Shown here: positions 1-11,882 of the stretch, one piece after another
How positions within the stretch are numbered: the stretch's first letter is position 1
Layout of the letters: each line of letters starts with the position of its first letter
Assembly: GCF_029867415.1 (NCBI RefSeq)
Contig: NC_081185.1
Coordinates: 75,427,553-75,491,552, forward strand
From: Vicia villosa
Lineage: Eukaryota > Streptophyta > Magnoliopsida > Fabales > Fabaceae
Reading direction: 5' to 3'
Length of the DNA: 64,000 nucleotides
Position numbers and translations under genes: made by a program
Notes under the pieces: generated by a model
Told to the model about the DNA's origin: nothing
The model's database searches: none
Seen by the model: only the letters and a program-made list of their open reading frames with translations

Positions 1-1430
1 CCCTAAATTACTAACCACGCAGTATATAAACAATTTATGGGAAGGGGGAAAATGAAACCAGCGGAGGAGAGGGGAATTGTAACCAGCGGATAAAAACATA
101 AAAATAAAATAGATCAGGTTTTAGGGTTACCAATACTCGTAGCTCTGGCTATTCGGCAAACCCTGGAAAAGAAAGAATAAACAGAAGGTGAGTGCATTAT
201 CGGTTCGGAGGCAAACGGCATCAACCCTAAAAATAATGATATAATGAGTTTAAAATAATAAAATAAATAAAAGTACTTAGCTTGATTCGATCTGATATGG
301 TTGGCGGGGAGCCTCGGGGGTAACCCTGAAAAATGGCAAAGGCGGAGGAAAGATGAATGCAAAACAAACCCTAATTTTAAAAGGAAACAAACTAGATTTT
401 TTAAAAAGTAGGGTACTTAGCTTTGAATCTTAATCGGGCGCGTAGTCGGAAGGAACCATGTTGATAACCCTGAAAAGGCATAGGAGAAAATATTCAGTGT
501 ATTGGAATGTTCCTCGTAAACCCTGATTAGGGTATAATTTAAATAAGAAATACCAACGATTTAATTAATTATTGGTCTCGCGACCTAATTAATTAAATCG
601 GGATCAAAAAATTAAATCTAGAATAAAAATAATTTTTATGAAATTTTAGAATTTAAATAAAATAATTATGGATTTTAAAGATATATACATGGCTAAGTAT
701 AATAAAAAATAAATATTAAATAAAAAGAGAATATGAATTTAATCATTTAAATAAATTAATTAATTAAATAATGAACAAATCAAATAGCAAATTAAATTAT
801 TAATAATAGTTTATTATTTCTAAGAAACAAAGAATTGAAATAATATATATATATATATATATATAAATATATAAATAAAATAAGCTATGTAATTAAAAAT
901 AAAAAAAATTGCAAAATACTTAGCTTTCGTTCCAGTGTGGCAGATACGCGCATGACCATGATAGACCTGCGCCGCCTGAAGCGTTGGATGGCATTTAAAC
1001 GTGATCCAGTGGCTGATGATGCGAGGGTACACGCTAACGCGTGTTTCGTGTTGCATGTGATCCGTTCGCTCCAACAACCAGGATGCGCCAAAAACTGGTT
1101 TGAACCAGCCAATCAGAACGCGCCAGCTTGTCGTCCCCTACCTTGGACTTCTGCAGTTGCCTCCTTTTAAGCGCTTAAAAAAAAGCGCTATAAATGCTTT
1201 CCCTGCAAATAGCGAATACAGGCAAACCAAGACAAAAATATTTCGCGATGGTACCATTAAATTCGTGCGATCCTTACGAACCTGATGAGGGCATCAAATT
1301 TATCTATCGAAACCTGTATCAAAAACCCCTAAATCGGAGGTATGAACCCTAACATGGTGGTTTACCCAAAACGGCATAACAATGTACCAAATCATCCAGA
1401 AACAATAAACACATCAAGATAAACACAAAT
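1..1430. repeat. AT-rich repeat-like sequence, probably decayed LTR-retrotransposon DNA
   Basis: I see no convincing coding sequence here. Frequent stops break all frames, and a short (TA)n run lies near 844-864. A GC-richer block at about 920-1,170 contains phrases such as accagccaatcagaacgcgcc, a style seen in Ogre-like LTRs. I infer that it belongs to the same decayed LTR as the next segment, but no boundary or target-site duplication is visible. Confidence 0.3.
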
Positions 1431-2879
1431 ATCCCATTAGATTATGATGTGGATGCCTGAAACAACGCAATTGAAGAAGATTAGGATTGGACCAAGTATG
1501 ACTTACAGTGCCTTGTTCTTGGTGCTTGGTGACTCGAAAACGATTGGGAATCATTTTATGACGCTCGAGGAACAATTCTTGATCACTTGCAACACCTGTA
1601 TTGGCTTAGATTTCAGAATTGAAGTTTGAAAAATTTGAAGAATTTTGGACTCGGGATAGGCACTCTTTGGCTGCAAAAACGTGAACCCTTGCTTCTGAGT
1701 TTCTTGGGGTATTTATAGGATTGTATTAGGTTAGAAAATAATGAGAAAAATCCCTTGAATCAATGATTGGCAATTTGGCAAAATTTGATTGAAAAATATT
1801 ACTAATTATGGCCAAAATTTGATTCAATCTTTCCAATTCTTCTTAGCACGAATTTTTAATGATTGTGGGATATTATTGAAGATTGGATTGACTGAAAAAT
1901 ATAATCAAATCAAATCTCCTCAATTTTCTTTGATTTATTTGATTTAAATCATATTTTGATAAATAAAATTCAATAGAAAATCAAATAATCATCAAAATTT
2001 CGTGGCATTGGTCTTAGATCTTCTAGATGACTTGGGAAGCAAGATTGAATCAAAAAAGATTGGGTCCTTTTGTAAAATAATTCATTTCTTTCACATTTTT
2101 CCCTCCAAAATAGCCCAACTTTGACAAGGCCCATCTCTCTCAATTTTTGAGGTATGGAAGTGTTCTAGGACTTTTTAGAAACCTTAGAGAGTCCTCTAAC
2201 CAGTGTCTTTGGTCTCATGTCAAAATTATTTTCCATTCTCATTTTATGTCCTTTTGAAAAAAGTGTCTTTTTGTTGACTTTTGAAAAGGACCCATAATGT
2301 TTTAGTCCATATCTCTCAAATGAAGCATTTTTGGACTTGGCATGTGAGACACAAAGTTGTAGAGAATCAAATTTCCTTCAAAATGAGCTTTGGATGGGAA
2401 ATTTCTGATGTTCCATGTGAGAGTTATGGCCGGTCAAAGTTCAGTTGACTTTTCCTATACAAAACCCTAATTTAGAAACTTTTTGAATTGTTGATTTTTG
2501 ATCTTTTCTTGATGAACCATGATCAATTCTTGATCAAATGGTTAATGATACTTCAATATGAGGATCTTGACAAAAAATCAGGAGTTTTGACTTTGCTTTG
2601 ACCACAGTTGACTTTTAGGTTAACCTAGTCGACTGTTGACTTTCTGGACCAATTGAGGGACCAATCCTTTAAGCTGAGACTTGAAACTTGTCATGGAGAT
2701 AATGTGAGATATATTGAGACATATAGAATGCCTTGGAGCCATTGATTTACTGATTTCCTTTTGAATTAATCAAACCCAAATTCAAAGCCTTTGTGTAGGA
2801 GAATGTGTCTTATGAGTTTTGCGCATTGATCTGATTTTGAATAGGAGAAAATGTATGGGCAAATTTTGGGGTATGACAA
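1431..2879 (+). repeat. Ogre-like LTR remnant
   Basis: Non-coding sequence rich in TTGACTTT and GGTCAAAG motifs. It ends in gggcaaattttggggtatga at about 2,856-2,875. The same phrase recurs at about 52,876-52,895, inside a second LTR of this window that is followed by an Ogre-type primer-binding site. Orientation is assigned from that match. The segment stops abruptly where a different, copia-type LTR begins near 2,879, so it was probably interrupted or truncated. Confidence 0.45.
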
Positions 2880-3960
2880 CAAGCAAGATGTTAGATGGAA
2901 TGTCATGACATCAACTCATGACATCGCGCCTGCAGAACTGGAAGGAAGATTCAGTTTGGTTTAAAACAGATACGGAATATTCTATGTGAATATTATGTAA
3001 TCCTATGTGGCGCACATTTACAGGTCAAAAGAATAATTGAAGAATCAGATCAGAAGATTGAAGATTCAGAAGAATCAGATCATAAGATTGAATTCAGCAG
3101 TTTCAAATTTAGGAAACTCAAGATTAAAAGACCTAATTTGTAGCAGAATATTTTCTCCATATTTGTAACAGCCAGAGTGTTGCGATTTGTAAGCCCAAGT
3201 CCAATTGGGATCAGGTTATAAATAGGAAACTTTGTAACCTAGTTTTGCAAGCTAGCCAAGTATCAACAACATGTAACCATTAGGGTTAGCCGTGTAGGTG
3301 AACCTCCCGGTTTGTGGGAAGGTCATTGATTTATCCTCACTCGAAACCTGTAGGTAAGAGTTGAGTATTGTAAGTTTGATTGAAGCTGTGAAGCAGATCA
3401 AGTATGTGTTCATTGTTAATTATGTAAATAGCTGTTGCAGGGTTGTAACAGTTAGGTATCACCAGGGAGTGAGCAGAGGTTTTCTTATCTTGGATGGAGT
3501 TCTGAGATAGAGATTGCATTGGGTAGTGACTAGGTAAACCAGAGGTTTTTTATCTGTAAACCAGAGGTTGTTTATATAAAATAGTACTACTGATAGTGGA
3601 ATCTTCTTCCTAGCATGGTAGCCCCCAGAGTAGGTTAGTTAGAACCGATCTGGGTTAACAGTTAACTGTGTTATTTATTTTCTGCATTGTTTGTTCAGTT
3701 ATGAATGTTATGACTTTGTCTATAACATCAGATTCAGAAGTGTTAGCTAATCCTGTACAAAACCATGTAAAAATTATAATCTTGTTATGTATACTTAACA
3801 TATGTGATCCCATGTCTCATTGAGTCTTTCCTAAGAGTAATTAAATAATGAGGATCCTTGTATTCTGCTGGTGCTACATTAATAACAGATCAGATGTCTT
3901 GACATCAGGATTGACATCAGAGTCTGTCATACTAGAATTTTCAGAACCAAAGACTACTGA
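2880..3960 (+). repeat. Ty1/copia-type LTR fragment with a TATA box
   Basis: The sequence has the layout of a copia LTR: a start-like TGTTAGATGG near 2,889, a TATA-like ggttataaataggaaac near 3,212, and a downstream leader with repeated accagaggtt units. The segment at 57.1-58.2 kb carries related phrases in the opposite orientation (gggggctacca, actatcagtagtatt, cactacccaa), so two members of one LTR family are present. The far boundary is not sharp and no TSD was found. Confidence 0.5.
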
Positions 3961-4204
3961 AGGTCTTGTCGGAGAGACAGCTATAGCTACTGAAGGCCTA
4001 AGGGAGAAGTTCTAAGAAATGTCAATTGCTCATGGCGCCAATCTGGACCATTCAACCCCAGAAATGGTGGAAGTTGAAAGTTCTTTGAAGAAAGAAGGGA
4101 TGCAGTCTCATCACCCCAAACCTGCCGAAACTCTGAAAGAATACCTCTAGAGATGTCACAAACAAAGTTCTGAAATGTTGTTATGCCCTAGGTGCAGTAT
4201 ATAA

Positions 4205-4684
4205 GTGAATCCAAGGATGGCTGAAGACTATGAAAGGTGGCAACGTGCTAAAGCTGACAGAAAATGGAGAAACGAAGGTGAATTGCTGGGAGTGTATCCC
4301 AAACTTGGAGAAAGCCTATTAGGTTTTCTTGTTCGTTACCACAAGGACGAAACCGAATGTTTAATGTGTCCCAGATGTGGGGCGATTTACCATCGAAGGT
4401 TGTCAGAATCTTTTGAAAGAATCCCCTCCAATCAAAATTGGGATGCCCGCAGGGGCAATCCATATCTCTACATTTTCGCTAAGAGGGGAATCCCAAGAAG
4501 ACAGGATAGTCCATATCCAAAAGCAAGAAGCGTTACCTTTAAAGTACCATCAGAGGTCTCAGAGCACAAATGGGCTCAAGTGATGCCAAAGAGAGACAAG
4601 TGGAGGAACTTCGACAATGGAGGAAGAACATCATTTTCTCATTTTCTTTTTCTTTTTCATACACTACAAAATTTATACACGTGA
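4205..4684 (+). pseudogene. Retroelement-associated ORF fragment with a Cys pair motif
   Basis: An open frame of about 159 codons follows the copia-type LTR. The translation is rich in charged residues and contains MCPRCGAIYHRR, a CxxC knuckle-like motif around residue 55. Its C-terminus runs into simple T-rich sequence and a duplicated non-coding block, so the true end is probably lost. I do not recognise the protein family. Its position next to LTR sequence suggests a retroelement-encoded product or a transduced fragment. In-frame coding-like sequence may extend upstream of 4,205, but a TAA/TAG-rich stretch there makes this unlikely. Confidence 0.35.
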
Positions 4685-4977
4685 AATTAAATAAAATTTA
4701 GAATTCAATTATTACCATCCCATTTCAATATTATTATCATTTTAATATGAGAATAATTTGAAAATAACTAATAATGTTTTTTGAAAATGATAATTAAATA
4801 TATTTAATTATTAGATTCACTTAAATTATCTCATTCACTCTTTTTTTTCATACACTACAAAATTTATACACGTGAAATTAAATACAATTTAGAATTCAAA
4901 TATTACCATCCCATTTCAATATTATTATCATTTTAATATGAGAATAATTTGAAAATAACTAATAATGTATTTTGAAA
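4658..4977. repeat. Direct duplication, about 130 bp, offset 191 bp
   Basis: The block starting catacactacaaaatttata at 4,658 recurs at 4,849. Each copy is about 130 bp with only a few differences. The copies are separated by AT-rich sequence. The origin is unknown. Confidence 0.75.
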
Positions 4978-5390
4978 TTAAAAATTAGTAAGTATTGTAT
5001 TGGAAATCAAATATGCAGCAACAGTAAGCAACATTAAATATAATAATTTATAACGTCTCAATTTTTTATGGTTTAGAAAATTTCAATTTTTTTTGTTTTA
5101 AATAATATTTTTTGTCTTTAATGACACTATTATTAAACTCTTTTTTTAAATAATATTAATGCATTTAAGATGTAATTACTCGTGCTCCTAGGCACTCGTT
5201 AGCATTGCCCTTAAATTAATGATTATTTCATTCAACGTTTTCTCTAATGATGTAATGATTAATTGTCATCAAGATTATTATAATGACTTAAAAATTCTAA
5301 TATTTAAATTTTAAAATAAATTAATGATTAAAAAATTGAGAAAGATTTTTTATTTTTTTTTAAATATCAAGTTCATGGTTAAAGTATATG
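4978..5390. other. AT-rich intergenic sequence
   Basis: No gene, RNA or recognisable repeat was seen, only long A/T runs. Confidence 0.5.
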
Positions 5391-5401
5391 ATATAATATA
5401 C

Positions 5402-6184
5402 TTTTTTTTTAAATCAAGAAATATATTAATAATCACCAACCATTCGAAATTACAACACCAAAAAGCCAAAACAAGAAAATTATAGACCGATTGAAACTTA
5501 ACTTAAGTAAAACAATGGGTTATTGCTAAACTCATAGAAGTTATAATTGGAATGAGTAATTTTCCCGATATCCGACCACCTCCACACAAGAGTCTTACAA
5601 CTCTAAACTACATCCCTCGAATTCCACGATCCGTTGTTAAAGACAATGTTGTTCCTACGCATCCACAGACTCCATAAAATAGCTAACCAAACGGTACCCA
5701 CTTTTGCATTTTTGACTTTCTTAGACCGACAAAAGGAGCTCCAATAAATAAAACCCTCCTTGAAATCTAAACCGATTTTATAAGGTAACCCAATCCACTC
5801 GGCCATCTCTCTTCAAACAATACCGATATTCCGACAAGATAGAAAATAGTGAAGAAGAGATTCAATACCATCGGCACAAAAAACACAACCCAAGTTCGAG
5901 GTAGAAGCAATGATACCTTTAAACAAGAGAGAATCCTTAGTTGGTACTTTGTTGATGAAGTATCTCCAACCAAAAGCCTTCACTTTTAAAGGAACATCTA
6001 TCTTCCAAATATCGATGAAAGCCGAATCATAACGATTAGCCGGACCAAAAAGAACAAAATGACTACACAGAAAATTGTAACATGATGCTACGGTATAAAC
6101 TCCATCCGTTTGAAGATTCCAAACAGCAGAGTCCGCATATGACACTGTCAGCCCTGCCTCTGATAACATTTGTGCAATGCTGTA
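5402..6184 (-). mobile_element. 5'-truncated L1-type LINE with 11-bp TSD
   Basis: The insertion is flanked by atataatatac at 5,391-5,401 and 6,185-6,195, an 11-bp target-site duplication. On the minus strand it ends in a poly(A)-like tail (T run at 5,402-5,411), as expected for target-primed reverse transcription. Its coding content (about 5,603-6,169, minus strand) is the C-terminal zinc-binding region of a plant LINE reverse transcriptase. That region includes a GWRYFINKVPT-type segment and a CVFCADGIES-type Cys pair, broken across frames. It aligns to the 3' end of the full-length LINE at 35.55-41.90 kb. 5' truncation is the usual fate of such insertions. Confidence 0.88.
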
Positions 6185-6195
6185 ATATAATATAC

Positions 6196-6564
6196 TATAA
6201 GACCCTTTTTCATTGTAAAATAAAATATTCTACAATGATTGAAAATATTATATTTAAGGATTATTAAAATGAAATTTATTATATATTTTTTAATTTTGAA
6301 TAAAATTAAAAAGAAGGAAGAGTTTTATCTTTTTAATTAATAATTGGAATAGGAATATGAAAAATATTATTATTATTGTAAAAAAAAAAAATTATTTGAA
6401 AAACTTCTTTTCATGTATCATTTTAAGCATCCTTTAAATCTTCTTCGTTTTATTAGTCTTACTCCTTAAAAAACTACTCAATAAACCATTAGATATCCCA
6501 TTGATCAATCTAAACTGACTAAACATAACCTAACGTGGGCGTAATAAATATAAATAAAATAATA
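6196..6564. other. AT-rich intergenic sequence
   Basis: No gene or clear repeat was identified in this stretch. Confidence 0.5.
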
Positions 6565-6573
6565 GCTACTGCC

Positions 6574-6951
6574 CATGGTTTTAAATTGCGGTCCGCAACC
6601 GCAATTGCACCCGCAATATTGCGAATGCGGTTGCCTCCGCAACCGCATCAGACCGCAATTGCGGTGTGATTTTAAAGTCTCGCTTCCGGATGCATTAAGA
6701 ACCCCATCGGACAATTTTAATCATGTTTTTTTAAGTATTTTCATCAAAAATCAATATATTAGAAGTCTAAAACTCAATTTACTTCTTAAATAATGAAAAA
6801 ACATAACATTAAGTGTTTTTCTATATAATATTTCAAACACTTCCTTTTAAAAATTCATGCCGCAACGCGCATCGCGACAAGCGCAATGACCACAATCGCA
6901 ACATCCGCAACCGCAACCGCATCCGCAGCCGCAACCGCAATTTAAAACCAT
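6574..6951. mobile_element. Foldback MITE with 9-bp TSD (Mutator-like?)
   Basis: The ends are atggttttaaattgcgg and its inverse ccgcaatttaaaaccat. They are flanked by gctactgcc at 6,565-6,573 and 6,952-6,960, a perfect 9-bp target-site duplication. Both termini carry dense CCGCAA/TTGCGG repeats that can fold back. The interior is AT-rich and non-coding. A 9-bp duplication fits Mutator-like elements, but the family is inferred from this alone. The element ends about 120 bp upstream of the F-box ATG, so it may influence that promoter. Confidence 0.8.
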
Positions 6952-7009
6952 GCTACTGCCTACTACTAATACTTAGCCCATATTTTCTCACATGTTATAC
7001 ATATCATCT

Positions 7010-7020
7010 CTTAGGGTTTA
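7010..7020 (+). promoter_or_regulatory. Telo-box-like motif upstream of F-box gene 1
   Basis: The sequence ttagggttta lies about 55 nt before the ATG. A similar tagggttta sits about 80 nt before the ATG of the paralogue at 26.57 kb. Telo-box motifs occur in many plant promoters; function here is inferred. Confidence 0.3.
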
Positions 7021-7072
7021 GTTTTTAAAAAAAAACCAATTTCAATTTTCACTGTCTCGTCCTCCTCCTTCA

Positions 7073-8431
7073 ATGGAAGATACAATAAGCACTTTACCAG
7101 ACACGATTCTATGCCACATTCTCTCTTTTCTTCAAACCAAAGAATGCGTGGCTACAAGCATTCTTTCCAAGAGGTGGAACCATCTATGGCTCTCAGTTTC
7201 CACCCTGTGCTTCGACCAGACAGTTTACAACCAAATCACAAATGATAAGTTTAAGGATTTCGTATACTCTATTTTGCTTCCGCGAGATGCCACACTTCCC
7301 ATTAAGAGTTTCCATTTAAATTTTTCATACCATTATGATCGTCCGTGTCCCATTATCAGTATAACCAAATGGGTCAATTTTGTGATACAAAGAAGAGTTG
7401 AGTACCTTTTTCTCCGTGTTAACTCACTTGTGGCACATTATCCCGAATTGCCCATCGCCATTCTCACTTGCAAAACCCTTGTGGTTCTCAAGCTTTCTCG
7501 TTTCTGCATGAAAGAGGATTATTCTGTTGCACTTCCGTCTCTCAAAACCCTTCGTTTGAAAAATATTTCATTCCCAAAACTTCGAGATTTTATGTTGTTT
7601 CTAACTGGATGTCCAATTCTTGAGGATTTACATTTACTCACTGAGGTGACATTTGGTTCCGACGAATCTCTCACCGTTAACGAGTGGAAGGGCTTTTGCT
7701 TAAGTAACTTGACAAGAGCTGATATTCATTGCGCTTATTCTTATTTTCCATTAAAAGCATTTCACAATGTGCATTCTCTGCGCTTTCAAATTGATCAGGT
7801 TCGTTTACTACACTCACTAAAATGTTAGTCATATGTATTTCGTTTTCCTTTGTTTTTGTGTATGATAATCTTACCTGATTTCTTCATTTATTAACTAGGT
7901 GGTGCATTACCAGAATGATTTGATTCCTACTTTTCATAATTTGACACAGTTGGAGCTTATTTCTCTCAGATATAGTTGCCAGTTCTTAGTTGAAGTTCTA
8001 AATCACTGCCCTAAGCTTCAAAAGCTCGACCTTCGTCAGGTTTGTTAAGGATCATATCTGATTTATCTTTTCATAGCACTCTTGTGTTGCTCAATATGTT
8101 TTATTTTATTTTATGTGCATTTTAACAGGCCAACTTGGACAAAATATGGAATAGGAAAAAGGATAGAGAAAATTGGGTAGATCCGGTTGTTGTTCCGCAA
8201 TGCCTTGCATTACACCTTAAAACATGCAATCTTTTCAACTTCTTTGGCCTACCAGATGAGCTTATGCTAGCAAGTTATATCTTGAAGAATGCAAGCATTT
8301 TACAAACCATGAAAATTTGGAACTGTGGGCATTCCAAAAACAAAAGAATAATATCCTCTTTCCCAAGGGCATCTTCAACGTGTAAACTTACTGTCATTTA
8401 CTTAGCTATATCATTCCAGTCATTTATTTAG
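7073..8431 (+). CDS. F-box/FBD (F-box/LRR-like) protein gene 1, three exons
   Basis: The predicted protein is about 389 aa from exons 7,073-7,798, 7,899-8,039 and 8,129-8,431. All introns have GT/AG ends and phase 0. The F-box lies at residues 5-45 (LPDTILCHILSFLQ, then SILSKRWNHLW). Leucine-rich segments follow (for example FLTGCPILEDLHL), and the C-terminus is an FBD-type region (SYILKNASILQTMKI and then FPRASSTC). Such proteins are substrate receptors of SCF ubiquitin ligases: the F-box binds SKP1/ASK and the repeats recruit a target, which is unknown here. The paralogue at 26.57 kb has the same exon structure and about the same length. No internal stop or frameshift is seen. The last 12 codons after FPRASSTC are unusual and might be intronic read-through. 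Confidence 0.88.
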
Positions 8432-8930
8432 ATAATTAGCTTCTACAATGCAATTGCTAGATTTGGTGGTAACAGTTAATTTGTTCTTAGTGGATTTTGT
8501 GATAAAGCTGATGTCACTGCTTTGTGCTTAGGGGATTAATATAATTAGTTTTTTTTTAATACTTGAGCTTGAGTTTGATTTACTTTTGATAGCATATGTT
8601 TGTAAAAGTTAATTAATCTTGTTTCACAGCATGATAGTTCTGATGTAGTGTTAGACAACAGTAATCAATGAAATTCATTTGACTCAAAGCACATATTATG
8701 GAACTTGACACACTTGCTATGTTTAAGCATTCTTAGTTGGGAGATGATTGATATGATTTTTGAACAAATACTTTTTCTTCCTTAGTTTTTTAATGAAGCA
8801 ATAAAATTTGTTCTCTTTTACAAGATCATCATTATGAGATTCACACTTTATTGATTTCTTGGTATAGAAGGTTAGAAATGTGGACAAGGCAATGGAATTA
8901 ACATAGGAGTACAAGAGATACTCCACCCGA
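8432..8930 (+). other. 3' flank of F-box gene 1, conserved with the paralogue
   Basis: No further gene is visible. Short blocks match the sequence downstream of the second F-box gene: attagcttctac-atgc, gtggattt-gtgataaa and tcaatgaaattcatttgac. This shows that the gene duplication included several hundred bases of 3' flank. Confidence 0.55.
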
Positions 8931-9013
8931 AATAAAACGCAGAAAGCTTCTACTACTCAAAGCAAATGAGAGGTAGAATATTCCAAACATGAAAATTACA
9001 ATTATCCACTAGA

Positions 9014-9352
9014 TTATAGCCACTTCCAAGAATTAAAAACGATCTCTGACATATATTCGGTAAAGCTAAACTTTTCATTCTTAAAAATGATCGCATTGCG
9101 CCTATTCCAAATATACCAAGCCGTTGCTAACCAAATGACCGCAACAATAGACGTTTTGGCTATATTCTTCAACTTCTTAAAAATAAAATAAAAAACCTCA
9201 AACTCCTCCAAAGTTATGTCATCAATGAGACTAATCCACTCAAAAACCTTCTTCCAAAGACTCTCAACAACCACACAACCCCCTAGAAGATGCGGTAAAC
9301 ATTCCTCCTCCATCGAACAAAACACACAAAGTAAATCACTACTAACCACCAA
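9014..9352 (-). pseudogene. LINE reverse-transcriptase zinc-binding domain fragment
   Basis: About 112 codons remain open. The translation has a CVFCSMEEECLPHLLGGC-type metal-binding motif. It then has a hydrophobic, Trp-rich stretch ending WNRRNAIIFKNE, typical of the C-terminal region of plant LINE ORF2. The same family signature appears in the other two LINE copies of this window. The domain is cut off from its RT by a deletion, so this is a remnant. Confidence 0.8.
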
Positions 9353-9704
9353 AACACCCCTCTTATGTAATTGGTCATTAGTAACTAATCTATTGTGAAG
9401 AATCCTCCAACCGAAAAAACATCACTTGCTTTAGGAGCTCGTCAATCTTAAAAAGCCTCTTAATTGCTTTATGTTTTAATAATTAGAAATTTAAATCTTA
9501 TTGATTATTTAAATTTTTTCAAATATGAAGTTATCATTCTTGCAAGTAGCATGTAGAAAAAATTAAATAAATTAAAAAATTAAAAAAATTATAACAATAG
9601 TATAATTTATTGATACCGATTAATTTGTTCTTATGAAAATTGATTCCAAGACCCGATACTAACTCAAAAGCCCTTAGAATTGCTTTAATAGCCTAAACAT
9701 ACTT

Positions 9705-10650
9705 TCAAGACCCTTCTCCCACCATTAAAGTATCATCCGCAAATTGAAGAATATCAACCGAACATTCCCCTTTAATATCAAAACGAGCATAATCCCCCCT
9801 TTCAATAGAACGCCTCACCAAACCCGGTAATCCCTCCGCCGCTATAACATAAAGAAAAGGCGACAATGGATCACCTTGTCTCAAACCTCTAAAAACTTCG
9901 AACTCTTTAGATGGACTCCAATTAACAAGGACCGACATACTACTTTTGAAAATCAATAATTCCATCCAAAGCATCCACCATCTACCGAAGCCCATTCGAT
10001 TTAACATGTATCTTAAGTAATTCCAACTCACTCTATCATATGCTTTCTCAAAATCAACTTTGAAAAGCATACAATTTTTCCCCTCCTTTCTAACATAATC
10101 CACCACCTCATTAGCCACTAGAACCCCATCCAACAATTGTCTTCCCGGCACAAAAGCGCTTTGACACGGAGAAACAATCGGATCTAGGACTCTTTTCAAT
10201 CTTCCCGCTAAGAGTTTGGCCACCACTTTGTACATGCAACCCACCAAGCAAATAGGACGATAATCATCTAAACCTAAAGGATTAGAGGATTTAGGAATTA
10301 AGGTCAAAAAAGAAGATGTTACCGCCTTGGAAAGGGCTAGACCGGAATAGAAAGCCTAAAAAAAACCACAAAATCCTCTTTAAGAATATGCCAACACTTT
10401 TTAAAGAAAAGAAAAGTATACCCATCCGGTCCCGGACTCTTATCCCCTCCACAACTCCAAATAGCTTCCTTAATCTCACTTTCCTTAAAAGGTTTTTCAA
10501 TATCAATCGAATCCTCCTCCTTGATGCTATTAACATGGATTCCCTCCAAACAAGGTCTCCTCTCATCCGCCTCTATAAATTTTTTTCCAAAATGATCCAC
10601 CACCGCCTCCCTAACCCCTTCCACCGAATCCACCAAATTACTCCCCACAA
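9705..10650 (-). pseudogene. LINE reverse-transcriptase domain fragment
   Basis: Two frames (9,705-10,307 and about 10,337-10,650) together cover the fingers and palm of a non-LTR reverse transcriptase. The order is DKSPGPDGY, a frameshift, LDDYRPICLVG, AFVPGRQLLDG, FEKAYDRVSW, GLRQGDPLSP and the catalytic FADD. The 5' part is interrupted by the copia insertion at 10,656. The coding sequence resumes in frame register on the far side of that insertion. Confidence 0.85.
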
Positions 10651-10655
10651 GTATA

Positions 10656-11867
10656 TGAAGGATAGAAAAACACTTAGAAAGGGGGGGTTTGAATAAGTGT
10701 AGTCTTAAAAACTTGAACGATAAAAACAAATTGCACAGTTATTTTTATCCTGGTTCGTTGTTAACTAAACTACTCCAGTCCACCCCCACGGAGTGATTTA
10801 CCTCACCTGAGGATTTAATCCACTAATCGCAACAGATTATAATGGTTTTCCACTTAGTTCGCGACTAAGTCTTCTAGAGTATCCTGATCACAACCTGATC
10901 ACTCTAGGAACAAATGCTTAGACACAAGCTAAGACTTTCTTAGAGTATCCTGACCACCACGTGATCACTCTAATTACAACTGCTTAGACACAAGCTAAGA
11001 CTTCCTAGAGTATCCTGATCAACACTTGATCACTCTAGTTACTTACAAATTAATGTAATCAAATAAGAGTTTTACAATGCTTCTGAAAAGCTATAATCAC
11101 AACAGTGATATTTCTCTTAAAGTTTAAGTTTAATATCACTAATATATTACAACAGCAATGTAGTGAGCTTTGATGAAGATGAAGTTTCTGAGCTTTGAGT
11201 TGAACAGTGTTTCAGCAAGTTTTTCAGAATAAGTTCGTTCAGGATTGGTAACCTTGCTTCTCATCAGAACTTCATATTTATAGGCACTTGAGAAGATGGC
11301 CGTTGGGAGCATTTAATGCTTTGCGTATTCCGTACAGCATTGCATTTAATGTTTCACGCTTTTGTCAACTACCTCGAGCCTTGTTCACGCTGTATCTACT
11401 GACGTTGCCTTTAATAGCTTCCAACGTTCCTTTTGTCAGTCAGCGTAGCCTGCCACCTGTACTTTCTTCTGATCTGATGTTTATGTATACAGCGTTTGAA
11501 TATCATCAGAGTCAAACAGCTTGGTGCATCGCATCTTCTTGTCTTATGACCTTGAAGTGCTTCTGAGCGTGATACCATGAGAACTTCAGTGCTTCTGCTT
11601 CTGATCTCAAGTTCTTCTGATGCTTCCATAGACCCATGTTCTGATTCTGCCTTGACCATCTTCTGATGTCTTGCCAGACTATGTTCTGATGTTGCATGCT
11701 GAACCTTCTGAGACAGAGTTTCTGAGCGCTGATTTATGCATACTCTTTATATATTTCCTGAAAGGGAAATTGCAATGTATTAGAGTACCACATTATCTCA
11801 CACAAAATTCATATCCTTGTTATCATCAAAACTAAGAATATTGATCAGAACAAATCTTGTTCTAACA
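10656..11867 (-). repeat. 3' LTR of the Sirevirus-like element
   Basis: The LTR is 1,212 bp. On the minus strand it starts TGTTAGAACA and ends CTATCCTTCA, giving the standard TG...CA termini. It is nearly identical to 19,415-20,625. Internal short tandem units of cttagacacaagctaagact and gatcactcta occur near 10,880-11,040. Confidence 0.95.
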
Positions 11868-11882
11868 ATCTCCCCCTTTTTT
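11868..11882 (-). promoter_or_regulatory. Polypurine tract of the Sirevirus-like element
   Basis: On the minus strand the run is AAAAAAGGGGGAGAT directly before the 3' LTR, the position of the plus-strand primer. Additional copies of the CTCCCCCT core lie at about 11,983, 12,001 and 12,752. Confidence 0.85.

Larger units (their letters stand above)
8931..10655 (-). mobile_element. Decayed L1-type LINE, 3' portion, split by a copia element
   Basis: Reading on the minus strand, the reverse-transcriptase core is recognisable at 9,705-10,650: DKSPGPDGY, GLRQGDPLSP and FADD. A C-terminal zinc-binding region lies at 9,014-9,420. A frameshift occurs near 10,340. About 1 kb that should separate the RT from the zinc-binding region is missing and replaced by about 200 bp of AT-rich sequence around 9,455-9,650. 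The LINE continues, in register, beyond the inserted copia element at 20,631-20,704. Confidence 0.85.
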
